Origin: Parazoarcus communis SWub3 = DSM 12120 | Lineage (GTDB): Bacteria > Pseudomonadota > Gammaproteobacteria > Burkholderiales > Rhodocyclaceae | Reading direction: 5' to 3' | NCBI RefSeq assembly: GCF_003226565.1 | Contig: NZ_QKOE01000002.1 | Coordinates: 124,001-188,000 of the forward strand | Length of the DNA: 64,000 nucleotides | In this document: one piece after another, positions 1-7,932 of the stretch | Layout of the letters: every line of letters starts with the position of its first letter | How positions within the stretch are numbered: the stretch's first letter is position 1 | The notes under the pieces: model-generated | Seen by the model: only the letters and a program-made list of their open reading frames with translations | What the model was told of the DNA's origin: nothing | The model's database searches: none | Position numbers and translations under genes: made by a program

Positions 1-683
1 TCAGCCGGCAGGGCGAGTTCATCGACCGCGACCTGTATGTTTACGCCATGGCCATGGATGGGCGTTTTCTCGCCAGTGGTGGCTCGTCGGCTGCATTGAT
101 CGGGCAGAACGTGGCCGAGCGTACCGATGCAGCCGGCAAGCCCTTCTTTCGCGAACTGCTGGACAAGGCTGCCGCACAAGGCGGTGGCCGGGTGGAATAC
201 CGCTGGCTGAACCCGGTGCAGAACCGCGAGGAGCCCAAGGTCACGCTGTTCCGCAAGGTGGGCGACACCGTGGTGGCGGTGGGTTTCTACGCACCGCGGG
301 CAACGGCGGCCCAGGCCCAGGCCATGCTGGAGCAGGCGGTGGCGGCACTGGCGCTGGATGCCAATGCCGCGCTGGCCGATTTCCAGAAAATCGGCGGCAA
401 CTACACCCAGGACGACCTGTATGTGTTCGTCGTCGACATGAAGGACGGACGCTTCCTTGCTCACGGCGCCACGCCCGCACTGGTCGGCCGCAATGGCCAC
501 GAACTGCGCGATCCCAAGGGTAAGGCGATCATCACCGACATGATCAATGTGGCCAGCCGCAAGGGGGCGGGCGAGATCGACTACGCCTGGCGCAACCCCA
601 CCACGTCCAAGGTGGAAAGCAAGCATACGTATTTTCGAGCGGTCGACGGCAAGCTGGTTGGTGTAGGCTACTACATTCGCTGA
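1..683 (+). CDS. Tandem single-Cache (sCache_2-type) sensory protein, 5'-truncated
   Basis: The open frame runs in from the window edge (first full codon at position 3) to TGA at 681-683, so the N-terminus is missing. The visible 226 residues contain two copies of a module of about 95 residues. Each copy opens with D-LYV followed by MDGRFLA or KDGRFLA, continues with G-A-L-G-N, and ends with a VxVGxY strand. This is the pattern of the Cache_2 extracellular ligand-binding fold. No transmembrane segment, HAMP or output domain follows; the protein ends right after the second module. It is therefore more likely a periplasmic Cache-only protein than a chemoreceptor. Such stand-alone proteins are usually of unknown ligand. 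tpx follows 49 bp downstream on the same strand. The fold is fairly sure, the role unknown. Confidence 0.75.
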   Translation, partial: SRQGEFIDRDLYVYAMAMDGRFLASGGSSAALIGQNVAERTDAAGKPFFRELLDKAAAQGGGRVEYRWLNPVQNREEPKVTLFRKVGDTVVAVGFYAPRATAAQAQAMLEQAVAALALDANAALADFQKIGGNYTQDDLYVFVVDMKDGRFLAHGATPALVGRNGHELRDPKGKAIITDMINVASRKGAGEIDYAWRNPTTSKVESKHTYFRAVDGKLVGVGYYIR

Positions 684-732
684 CCGGTCCCGCCTTCAGA
701 GTGCCGGCAGCTTCATCCCTCGGAGGAAGACA

Positions 733-1233
733 ATGAGCACAGTAACCCTGGGTGGAAACCCGATCGAAGTCGCCGGCCGCTTTCCGCAACAGGGCGCGGC
801 CGCACCCGCGTTCTCGCTGACCGCAGCCGACCTGAAGGATGTGGGGCTGGAGGCCTTTGCCGGCAAGCGCAAGGTGCTGAACATCGTGCCCAGCCTGGAT
901 ACTCCCACCTGCGCAACGTCCACCCGCAAGTTCAACGCCGAGGCTGCCGGCCTGACCGATACCGTGGTGCTGGTGGTATCGGCCGACCTGCCGTTTGCCG
1001 CCAAGCGCTTCTGCGTAGCCGAAGGCCTGGAGAACGTGCACACCCTGTCCACCTTCCGCAGTCTGGGTTTTGCCACCGATTACGGTGTGGCCATTACGGC
1101 CGGCCCGCTCGCTGGCCTGACCGCGCGTGCGGTGGTGGTGCTCGATGTCGACGACAAGGTGCTGCACGCCGAACTCGTGCCCGAGATCAAGGACGAACCC
1201 AACTACGCCGCTGCGCTCGCGGCGCTGGGCTGA
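733..1233 (+). CDS. tpx: Thiol peroxidase (2-Cys peroxiredoxin, Tpx)
   Basis: The 166-residue protein has the usual Tpx length. The peroxidatic cysteine is Cys60 in the PTCATSTR context, and the resolving cysteine is Cys94 in KRFCVAEG. Both match the C61/C95 pair of E. coli Tpx in position and spacing. Members of the family reduce hydrogen and organic peroxides in the periplasm or cytoplasm using thioredoxin. A purine-rich ribosome binding site (GGAGGAAG) lies just before the ATG. The gene stands alone between the Cache gene and a 311-bp gap. I see no regulatory site for OxyR. Confidence 0.95.
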   Translation: MSTVTLGGNPIEVAGRFPQQGAAAPAFSLTAADLKDVGLEAFAGKRKVLNIVPSLDTPTCATSTRKFNAEAAGLTDTVVLVVSADLPFAAKRFCVAEGLENVHTLSTFRSLGFATDYGVAITAGPLAGLTARAVVVLDVDDKVLHAELVPEIKDEPNYAAALAALG

Positions 1234-1544
1234 GCCGGTCAACCGGCGACACCCGCCGCGATGACCCGCCGTCCTTCCGCCTGCACCGGCCGTCCGGCCC
1301 GGCTACCGGTTTCCGGCCGTTGCCTGATCTTCATCGGTGATCACCTCGCGCGCAGCACGCGCGGGGTGCCGGGGGCGCCTCCGCCGCAGACGGTGTCAGC
1401 GGAGGCGGTCAGGCTCGCCTGATCGACGCATGTCCTGCGGGCAACCGGGCCAAGGCCTGACCCGCAGCGTCCTGCCGTCGACGGTGGGTCGGGCGGTCTC
1501 CTGCCTTTCGTGTCTGTTCCCTTACCGAAATCAGGAGTGCCAAG
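1234..1544. other. Intergenic gap upstream of hpd
   Basis: This 311-bp stretch holds no credible gene. It contains an inverted repeat with 9-bp arms, CGCCTCCGC at 1376-1384 and GCGGAGGCG at 1399-1407, separated by 14 nt. It is followed by the hpd ribosome binding site (AGGAG at about 1532). The hairpin could terminate tpx transcription or belong to the hpd leader, but it lacks a T-tract. Confidence 0.4.
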
Positions 1545-2621
1545 ATGGCTGATCTGTTTGAAAATCCCATGGGGCTGATGGGCTTCGAGTTTGTCGAGTT
1601 CGCATCGCCCGTTCCCAATACGCTCGAACCGGTGTTCGAGATGCTCGGTTTCACGCTGGTGGCCCATCATCGCTCCAAGCGGGTAAAGCTGTACCGCCAG
1701 GGCGAGATCAACTTCATTCTCAACGAAGAACCGCGCAGCAATGCCGCCTACTTTGCCGCCGAGCACGGCCCTTCGGCCTGCAGCATGGGTTTCCGGGTGC
1801 GTGATTCGCATATTGCCTATGACCGCGCGCTGGAACTGGGCGCCCAGGCGGTGGAGATTCCAACCGGGCCGATGGAGTTGCGGCTGCCGGCCATCAAGGG
1901 CATTGGCGGTGCGCCCTTGTACCTGATCGACCGCTTCGAGGACGGCCAGTCGATCTATGACATCGATTTCCGCTTCATCGACGGGGTGGATCGCCGTCCG
2001 GTCGGTCATGGACTGAAGTTCATCGACCACCTGACCCACAACGTCTATCGGGGCCGTATGGCGTACTGGGCCAACTTCTACGAAAGACTGTTCAACTTCC
2101 GCGAACTTCGCTATTTCGACATCAAGGGCGAATATACCGGCCTCACCTCCAAGGCGATGACCGCACCCGATGGCCGCATCCGCATCCCGCTCAACGAGGA
2201 GGCTTCGGGCAAGACCGGGCAGATCGAGGAGTTCCTGATGCAGTTCAACGGCGAGGGCATCCAGCACATTGCCCTGTACACCGACGACCTCATCGCCACC
2301 TGGGATGGGCTCAAGCGTGCGGGTCTGCCGTTCATGAGTGCCCCGCCCGCCACTTACTACGAGATGCTGGCCGAGCGCCTGCCAGGCCATGGCCAGCCGG
2401 TGGCCGAGTTGCAATCGCGCGGCATTCTGCTTGATGGCAGCACCGAGGGCGGCCATCCGCGTCTGTTGTTGCAGATTTTCTCTGGCACCTTGCTGGGCCC
2501 GGTGTTCTTCGAGTTCATCCAGCGCAAGGGCGACGAAGGCTTTGGCGAAGGCAATTTCAAGGCCTTGTTCGAGTCCATCGAGCGCGACCAGATCCGCCGT
2601 GGGGTCATCACCCCGTCCTGA
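1545..2621 (+). CDS. hpd: 4-hydroxyphenylpyruvate dioxygenase
   Basis: The 358-residue protein has the length and hallmark sequence of bacterial HPPD. It starts [22 protein letters not shown], very close to the pseudomonad enzyme. The enzyme converts 4-hydroxyphenylpyruvate to homogentisate in tyrosine catabolism, using Fe(II). The three metal ligands are visible as a His in the DHLTHNV segment, a His in [10 protein letters not shown], and a Glu in the C-terminal [10 protein letters not shown] segment. The final [18 protein letters not shown] block is the family's C-terminal signature. AGGAG sits 7 nt before the ATG. No other tyrosine catabolic genes are adjacent, so the gene appears to be isolated from hmgA and fahA here. 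Confidence 0.97.
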   Translation: MADLFENPMGLMGFEFVEFASPVPNTLEPVFEMLGFTLVAHHRSKRVKLYRQGEINFILNEEPRSNAAYFAAEHGPSACSMGFRVRDSHIAYDRALELGAQAVEIPTGPMELRLPAIKGIGGAPLYLIDRFEDGQSIYDIDFRFIDGVDRRPVGHGLKFIDHLTHNVYRGRMAYWANFYERLFNFRELRYFDIKGEYTGLTSKAMTAPDGRIRIPLNEEASGKTGQIEEFLMQFNGEGIQHIALYTDDLIATWDGLKRAGLPFMSAPPATYYEMLAERLPGHGQPVAELQSRGILLDGSTEGGHPRLLLQIFSGTLLGPVFFEFIQRKGDEGFGEGNFKALFESIERDQIRRGVITPS

Positions 2622-2766
2622 TCGCAGTCGTCCGCAAGCCGTCCCGCCTGGGGCGGTTTGCGGGAACGGATCGACCCGGGTTCCGGAACGCACCCGACCG
2701 GTGGCGGTCATACCGCCCGGTAGCTGCCCCAAGATGCAGTGCCGACCTTCCACGTCGGAGCCCCGC

Positions 2767-3993
2767 ATGCCCCAGATCGTCCCACCTTCCCGTCTTTGCC
2801 TGCGCCTGTGCGCGGCCTTCGCCCTGACCTTCAGCCTGACTGCACCCGTGGCCGCAGATCCCCAGTGGCAGGGCGCGGCCTTCGAAGGCAGCCGCGCCTC
2901 CCTGCAGCAACTGGCCGATGCCGGCGCCAAGGTGATCCGGGTGTATCGCGAATCCGATGCCTGGGTGCTGGACGAAGCACGCCGGCTGGGCCTCAAGGTG
3001 GTCATGGGGCTGTGGCTGGAGCACCCACGCCATGGTTTCCGGCTGGATGACGCCAAGGCCTTGCGCGAGCAGGAGTCGCGCATCCGCGCATTCGTCAGAC
3101 AGCACCAGAGTCACCCGTCCATTGTTGCCTGGGGGGTCGGCAATGAGGTGGAAACCGACCAGCGTGATCCGCGCCCCGCCTGGCGGGAAGTCGACCGCAT
3201 GGCGGCCGTGGTCAAGCAACTCGACGCCACGCGCCCCACGCTGATGGTGGTGGCTGATACCAGTCTGGACCATCTCAAGCAGTTGGCCGACTGCTGCGCC
3301 CATGTCGACATGATCGGCATCAATCTCTACGCCGGTGCGGTATTTGACCTGCCCCAGCGCCTGCGCGATGCCGGCATCCGCAAGCCGGTGGTGGTCACCG
3401 AGCTGGGCCCGCTGGGGCAATGGCAGGCCGGGCGCAAGCCCTGGGGCGCGCCGGTGGAGCTGACCAGCCGGCAAAAGGCCGACTTCTTCCGTGCGGCGCT
3501 GCCTTTTCTGCGCGATCAGCCACAGATTCGCGGCGTGTTTCCCTTTTTGTGGGGTGCCAAGCAAGAGCAGACTGCCACCTGGCATGGCTTGCTGCTGGCC
3601 GACGGCAGCCTGACCGAAATGACCGACGCGCTGAGCGCAAGCTGGGGGCAGCCGGTATCCAGCCCGGCGCCCACGATCATGGGCATCGGCATCTCTGCCG
3701 ATGTATTTGCGCCCGGCAGTCTGGTATCGGCTGGCGTCGATGCGCGCAGCCACAACGGCACCCGCTTGCGCACCGAATGGCAGGTTCATGGCGAAGCCAC
3801 CGACCTGCGTCTGGGGGGGGACGCCGAACCCCCCCCGCCCAAGGTCGAAGTGCCACTGCTGGCGGCTGACGCCGGGCACATCCGCTTTCACGCGCCCCGG
3901 CAGCCCGGCGCCTACCGCCTGTTCATTACCGTGCGCGACGAAAACGGCAAGGCCGCCACCGCCAACCTGCCCTTTCTGGTCAAGGCCGATTGA
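2767..3993 (+). CDS. Secreted glycoside-hydrolase-like (TIM-barrel) protein
   Basis: I place the start at ATG 2767, which gives 408 residues beginning with a clear Sec signal peptide (MPQIVPPSRL... ending AAD near residue 31). The open frame extends further upstream, but that part overlaps hpd. The mature protein looks like a clan GH-A TIM barrel related to the catalytic part of GH2/GH5 enzymes. The putative acid/base is Glu127 in GVGNEVE and the putative nucleophile is Glu212 in VVTELGP. The last 100 residues or so look like an Ig-like beta domain. The substrate cannot be read from sequence. The gene is monocistronic, 145 bp after hpd and convergent with the DUF533 gene. Confidence 0.75.
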   Translation: MPQIVPPSRLCLRLCAAFALTFSLTAPVAADPQWQGAAFEGSRASLQQLADAGAKVIRVYRESDAWVLDEARRLGLKVVMGLWLEHPRHGFRLDDAKALREQESRIRAFVRQHQSHPSIVAWGVGNEVETDQRDPRPAWREVDRMAAVVKQLDATRPTLMVVADTSLDHLKQLADCCAHVDMIGINLYAGAVFDLPQRLRDAGIRKPVVVTELGPLGQWQAGRKPWGAPVELTSRQKADFFRAALPFLRDQPQIRGVFPFLWGAKQEQTATWHGLLLADGSLTEMTDALSASWGQPVSSPAPTIMGIGISADVFAPGSLVSAGVDARSHNGTRLRTEWQVHGEATDLRLGGDAEPPPPKVEVPLLAADAGHIRFHAPRQPGAYRLFITVRDENGKAATANLPFLVKAD

Positions 3994-4026
3994 CCGAAGG
4001 GCTGTGTCGGCGTGCTGACGTCAGGG

Positions 4027-4881
4027 TCAGACCTGAGGTGCGCCGGTAATCTGATGCAGGCGGCTGATCGTGGGCGCATCCAGCCCCAGTCCGTTGCCCA
4101 ACTGGCGCAGGTAGGCTGCCTCGGCTGGCGTGTCCAGTTCAATGGCGAGCAGGCTGGCCGCATAGACTTCGGCGGCCACCACCGGGTTGGGCACATCGGC
4201 AATCAGGCCGGCCATGTCCAGCGGTTGGCGCAGCGCTTCGATCAGGAAGCGTTTTTCGTCTGCACTGACACCATCGTCGTCGATCTTGCCAATAATGCGC
4301 TGAATCTCATCCTCGCTGACCTGTCCGTCGGCCTTCGCCGCCGAGACCATCGCCCGCAGGATCAGCTGTTCGGTTTCGGGGGCACTGACCGCAGCCAGCT
4401 CCTGCGCTGAAAAGCCGCTCTCCTTGCCGGCAAATGCCGCCTGCGCCCGCTGGCCGTCGGTCCAGTTCTTCAGCGCGGCCATCGCGATCGTGGCCAGGAT
4501 GGCCATGCCGGTATTGCCCTGCCCCCGGCTGGCACTGGCTCCGCCACGTCCGCCAAGGGTGCCGCCCAGCGCACCACCCAACAGGTCGCCCAGCGGGTTG
4601 CCGCCGGCCCGGCCACCACCGCCCAGCATCCCGCCTAGCAGATCGCCCAGGCCACCCGTGGCCGCTGCCCCACCCCCAGCCCGGCTAGCGCCGCCCAGCA
4701 AACCACCCAAGGCATCGGCCAGCCCGCCCGCCGCGGCGCCACGGCCACCCGTCTGACCACCCAGCACTGCGCCCAGCAGGTCGCCAATGCCGCCTGCACT
4801 GGCTGCGTGTTCCAGCCGCTGCCGTCCCTGTTGCGCCATACCTTGCTGCAGGATCTGTCCCAGCAGATTGCCAAAACTCAT
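4027..4881 (-). CDS. DUF533 (YebE-like, TerB-fold) protein
   Basis: The 284-residue protein has three parts. The N-terminal helix (MSFGNLLGQILQQGMAQQGR) is followed by a very glycine-rich low-complexity tract from about residue 30 to 115 (GGLGDLLGG, GGALGG). A helical C-terminal domain of about 130 residues contains LILRAMVSAAKADGQVSEDE. That last motif is typical of DUF533/YebE proteins, which share the TerB fold. The function is not known. The gene lies 33 bp downstream of amn on the same strand and is probably cotranscribed. GAGGAG is well placed before the ATG. Confidence 0.85.
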   Translation of the reverse strand: MSFGNLLGQILQQGMAQQGRQRLEHAASAGGIGDLLGAVLGGQTGGRGAAAGGLADALGGLLGGASRAGGGAAATGGLGDLLGGMLGGGGRAGGNPLGDLLGGALGGTLGGRGGASASRGQGNTGMAILATIAMAALKNWTDGQRAQAAFAGKESGFSAQELAAVSAPETEQLILRAMVSAAKADGQVSEDEIQRIIGKIDDDGVSADEKRFLIEALRQPLDMAGLIADVPNPVVAAEVYAASLLAIELDTPAEAAYLRQLGNGLGLDAPTISRLHQITGAPQV

Positions 4882-4914
4882 GGTTGATTCTCCTCGTCCT
4901 GTTGTGTCTGCGCC

Positions 4915-6423
4915 CTACTGGAACGCCACCTCGGCAAAGCTGCGCAGCTTGCGGCTGTGCAGCTTGTCGACTCCTTGCTGGCGCAGGCGCTCGATGGCGC
5001 GAATGCCAATGCGCAAGTGCTGGTCGACGCGCTCGCGGTAAAACTGGTTGGCCATGCCGGGCAGCTTGATTTCGCCATGCAGCGGCTTGTCGCTGACGCA
5101 CAGCAAGGTGCCATACGGTACGCGAAAACGAAAACCGTTGGCGGCAATGGTGGCGGATTCCATGTCCAGCGCAATCGCCCGGCTCTGGCTGAAGCGTCGC
5201 TCGGGGCTGCTGGCGCCCTGCGAGGGCAGCAGCTCCCAGTTGCGGTTGTCGGTGCTGGCCACGGTGCCGGTGCGCATCAGGCGCTTCAGCTCGTAGCCCG
5301 ACAATTGGGTGATGTCCGCCACCGCGGCCTCGAGCGCAAGCTGCACTTCGGCCAGCGGCGGAATCGGCACCCACAGCGGCAGCTCCTCGTCCAGCACGTG
5401 GTCCTCGCGCACATAACCGTGGGCCAGCACATAGTCGCCCAGTTCCTGGGTGTTGCGCAGGCCAGCGCAGTGACCCAGCATGATCCACGCATGTGGGCGC
5501 AGTACCGCGATGTGGTCGGTAATGGTCTTGGCATTGGCCGGGCCCACGCCGATATTCACCATGGTGATGCCGCTGCGGTCGTCGCGGGTCAGGTGGTAGG
5601 CCGGCATCTGCGGCAGGCGGGGCGGGGCGCTGCCCAGCTCATCGCCCGGCTGCGGCGGATCCCCCACCCAGCGGCTGATCACATTGCCCGGCTCGACGAA
5701 GGTGGTGTAGCCATGGTCGGCCTTGGCATCCTCCATCAGGGTATGCCCCAGCTTGATGAACTCGTCGATGTAGAACTGGTAGTTGGTGAACAGCACGAAA
5801 TTCTGGAAATGCTCTGGCGCGGTGCCCGTGTAGTGGCGCAGCCGGTGCAGCGAATAATCCACCCGCGGCGCGGTAAACAGCGCCAGTGGATGCGGCTCGC
5901 CCGGCAGCGGCTCGCACGTGCCGTTGGCAATGCCGTCGTCCATCGCGCCAAGGTCCGGCAGGTCGAACACATCGCGCAGGCGCTGGCGCTGCGCGGCATC
6001 CAGCTGGCCTTCTACGTGGTCATGATCCTTCAGCGAAAAATGCACCGGTATCGGCTGCGTACTGCTACCGATCTCCAGCGAAACCCCATGGTTCTGCAAC
6101 AACAGGCGGAACTGTTCGGGATAGTAGTCGGCAAACAGATCCGGCCGTGTCAGCGTGGTCTCGTAAATGCCCGCCCCGGCCACAAAGCCATAAGACAGAC
6201 GCGAATCCGCCCGTGCCACGGTGTCGGTGCGCACGCGTACAAAAGGATAGCAGGCGCGCACATGGCGCCCCACATCCTCGCCAGCAACATAGCGCTGCAG
6301 CGCCTGGCGCAGGTAATCGACGCTGCTCTGGTAGATGTCCCGCACCCGCGCCATCGCAGCGTCGGCGTCGTCAAAACGGGTCGGGGCAAAATAAGGGGCG
6401 TCGGTGGAGATGTCTGGGGGCAT
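4915..6423 (-). CDS. amn: AMP nucleosidase
   Basis: The 502-residue protein matches full-length bacterial AMP nucleosidase (about 480-500). It has the N-terminal regulatory part (YPFVRVRT, SYGFV.GAGIYETTLTRP) and a C-terminal nucleoside-phosphorylase-type core with GVGPANAKTITDH and MLGHCAGLRNTQ. It hydrolyses AMP to adenine and ribose 5-phosphate in purine salvage. AGGAG is 6 nt before the ATG. The gene is divergent from the toxin-antitoxin module and likely forms a two-gene unit with the DUF533 gene. Confidence 0.95.
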   Translation of the reverse strand: MPPDISTDAPYFAPTRFDDADAAMARVRDIYQSSVDYLRQALQRYVAGEDVGRHVRACYPFVRVRTDTVARADSRLSYGFVAGAGIYETTLTRPDLFADYYPEQFRLLLQNHGVSLEIGSSTQPIPVHFSLKDHDHVEGQLDAAQRQRLRDVFDLPDLGAMDDGIANGTCEPLPGEPHPLALFTAPRVDYSLHRLRHYTGTAPEHFQNFVLFTNYQFYIDEFIKLGHTLMEDAKADHGYTTFVEPGNVISRWVGDPPQPGDELGSAPPRLPQMPAYHLTRDDRSGITMVNIGVGPANAKTITDHIAVLRPHAWIMLGHCAGLRNTQELGDYVLAHGYVREDHVLDEELPLWVPIPPLAEVQLALEAAVADITQLSGYELKRLMRTGTVASTDNRNWELLPSQGASSPERRFSQSRAIALDMESATIAANGFRFRVPYGTLLCVSDKPLHGEIKLPGMANQFYRERVDQHLRIGIRAIERLRQQGVDKLHSRKLRSFAEVAFQ

Positions 6424-6507
6424 CGCGGGCTCCTGGCTATGCGCTCAGCCATCAGCGTAACCCAGAATAATGGACGTAGCGCTGCTCGAGCGCCTTCATT
6501 ACGCACC

Positions 6508-6536
6508 TTGAATTCGTGCTGCACGAAAATTATAAT
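6508..6536 (+). promoter_or_regulatory. Sigma70-type promoter of the toxin-antitoxin operon
   Basis: TTGAAT at 6508-6513 and a perfect TATAAT at 6531-6536 are separated by exactly 17 bp. The first codon of the antitoxin lies 27 bp after the -10 box. The promoter is covered by the operator described next. Confidence 0.8.
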
Positions 6537-6544
6537 TTCGTGCA
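6513..6544. promoter_or_regulatory. Toxin-antitoxin operator with three GCACGAA half-sites
   Basis: TTCGTGC-T-GCACGAA (6513-6527) is a perfect palindrome. TGCACGAAA (6520-6528) and TTTCGTGCA (6536-6544) form a second perfect inverted repeat around the -10 box. The same half-site therefore occurs three times in alternating orientation across the spacer and -10 element. This arrangement fits autorepression by antitoxin or toxin-antitoxin complexes. Confidence 0.7.
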
Positions 6545-6562
6545 TTGTGACCAAGGAGCCTC

Positions 6563-6847
6563 ATGATGGCCATCACTGCACACTCTCCCACCGTCAAGGT
6601 CGTTGGCGCCAACGGCCAAATCTCGCTGGGCAAGCAGTACGCTGGTCGCCAGGTACTGGTGGAAGAATACGAGCCTGGCGTCTGGCTGGTGCGCACGGCC
6701 ACCGTCGTTCCTGACAACGAGCGCTGGTTGCACGCGCCCCAGGCCGCCACCGATCTGCAAGCGGCCATGGCCTGGTCCGTGGCCCATGCCGCATCGGATG
6801 CCGATACCGAAGACACGCTCAAACGTCTTGGCCATGGCGAGCGTTGA
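6563..6847 (+). CDS. Antitoxin of a type II toxin-antitoxin pair (AbrB/MazE-like N-terminus)
   Basis: The 94-residue protein begins with a short swapped-hairpin-like segment (VVGANGQISLGKQYAGRQV, then VWLVRTATVV). This resembles AbrB/MazE/VapB-type DNA-binding antitoxins. An Ala-rich acidic helix near the C-terminus would bind the toxin. AAGGAG at 6553-6558 favours the second ATG at 6566 (7-nt spacing) over the first at 6563. The gene overlaps the downstream toxin by 14 bp, typical of coupled toxin-antitoxin pairs. The DNA-binding subfamily is an inference; the pairing is more secure. Confidence 0.75.
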   Translation: MMAITAHSPTVKVVGANGQISLGKQYAGRQVLVEEYEPGVWLVRTATVVPDNERWLHAPQAATDLQAAMAWSVAHAASDADTEDTLKRLGHGER

Positions 6848-7154
6848 AGCCAAGGTCAGGCTCGACCTGAACAACCCGGTGTTTCAGGACAACTTGCTCA
6901 CGCTGCAAAAGCCCGAACGTCATGCAGCCCTGGATACGCTGCACAAGATCCGCCAGCTAAGCTGGAACCAGCTGTACCGCGACCAGGGCCTGAAATGGGA
7001 GAAGATCACCAGCATCAGGCCGTCCCAGGGCATCGACGCGATCTACTCCCTTCGCATCACCCAGGCACGCCGGGCGACCGCATACCGTGATGGGGATTTC
7101 ATCCGTCTGCTCACCATCGCGCCCGATCACGATGCCACCTATGGCAGGAAGTGA
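6834..7154 (+). CDS. RelE/ParE-like toxin
   Basis: I chose ATG 6834, inside the end of the antitoxin gene, giving 106 residues. The sequence carries WNQLYRDQGLKWEKI, then YSLRITQARRATAYRDGDFIRLLTIAPDHD. This is the C-terminal core of the small RelE/ParE-fold toxins often annotated as cytotoxic translational repressors. The basic Arg cluster (RITQARRATAYR) sits where RelE-type toxins carry functional residues. Whether it is an mRNA interferase or gyrase-directed cannot be told. It is followed by a hairpin terminator at 7259. Confidence 0.8.
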   Translation: MASVEAKVRLDLNNPVFQDNLLTLQKPERHAALDTLHKIRQLSWNQLYRDQGLKWEKITSIRPSQGIDAIYSLRITQARRATAYRDGDFIRLLTIAPDHDATYGRK

Positions 7155-7258
7155 GCGGGCAGCGCTCAGGGTCAATGGGGTCAGACTCCATCGATTTCGC
7201 CATCGACTCCCCGCTCCGGCCCTTAACTTCCGTGCCCTGCGCGGATGGCCGACGACAT

Positions 7259-7280
7259 GGCACCCCGGCCTCGGGGTGCC
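7259..7280. terminator. Hairpin between convergent genes
   Basis: GGCACCCCG and CGGGGTGCC form a perfect 9-bp stem with the 4-nt loop GCCT. It lies between the toxin gene and the convergent PEP-CTERM gene and could terminate both. No T-tract is present. Confidence 0.55.
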
Positions 7281-7322
7281 GAGGTGGTCAGTCCGCGCAG
7301 GGATGGTGACCAGGGATGCGGA

Positions 7323-7874
7323 TCAGCCTCGGCGGCGCACCGCCAGCGACAGCAGGCCGAGGCCAGCCAGCATCATTGCGTAGCTGCCGGGTTCCGGCAC
7401 GGCAAGCGCCAGTGCATGGGTAGCCTGTATGTCCAGCGTGGGTGACATCTGGTAGATGAGCCCTTGATCGAAGCTGTTTGCCGAAAGACCGGACAGACCG
7501 ACCGAGGTGCTACCCGCCCCCAGCACTTCGAAAGACAGGGTGGCCAGTGTCAGCGAGGTCTGGCCGTTATCGGCCACGCCGGGGAAGGCCGAACCGGACA
7601 GAATGAGGCCGGTGAAGGCCGAATCGTCGTCCCAGCCTGACCCGAGAGAGACTCCCAGCAACTTCAGCAGTCCGCTATCGAAGGACAGGTCCATGCCGAA
7701 AGTCAGTAGTTCGTCACCGGCACGCTCGCCGTCGAAGGGTTGGAGCAGCAGCACATCCAGCGTGAAGGTCTGGCCGATCGAGGCGACCGCGCTGCCTGAC
7801 AGTTCCACAGTGGCGGCTTGTGCCGACAGGGTGCTGGCGGCAAACAGCGCGGCGAAGAGGGTTTTGATCATCAT
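7323..7874 (-). CDS. Cohesin-like PEP-CTERM protein
   Basis: The 183-residue protein has a Sec signal peptide (MMIKTLFAALFAASTLSAQA). A beta-rich domain at about 21-155 follows, with the pattern of cohesin folds (VELSGSAVASIGQTFTLDVLL, then LLTFGMDLSFDSGLLKL, and LATLSFEVL). The C-terminal sorting signal has VPEPGSY at 159-165, a hydrophobic helix, and RRR at 180-182. PEP-CTERM proteins are processed by exosortase and displayed on or released from the cell surface. The gene lies 58 bp downstream of a dockerin-bearing phosphoesterase on the same strand, so the two products probably bind each other. AAGGAG precedes the ATG. Cohesin assignment is by pattern only. Confidence 0.8.
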   Translation of the reverse strand: MMIKTLFAALFAASTLSAQAATVELSGSAVASIGQTFTLDVLLLQPFDGERAGDELLTFGMDLSFDSGLLKLLGVSLGSGWDDDSAFTGLILSGSAFPGVADNGQTSLTLATLSFEVLGAGSTSVGLSGLSANSFDQGLIYQMSPTLDIQATHALALAVPEPGSYAMMLAGLGLLSLAVRRRG

Positions 7875-7932
7875 GTGATTCTCCTTGTGGGGCGGTGCCT
7901 TCAGGCCCCGCCCTCATTCGTTTATCGGCTGC

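Noticed and set aside
2338..2766. Upstream extension of the glycosidase-like frame into hpd
   Set aside because: The signal peptide starts at ATG 2767; the extension is a Cys/Ser-rich shadow of hpd.
4957..6714. 585-codon open frame antisense to amn
   Set aside because: It is a shadow of amn; amn has the correct length, motifs and ribosome binding site.
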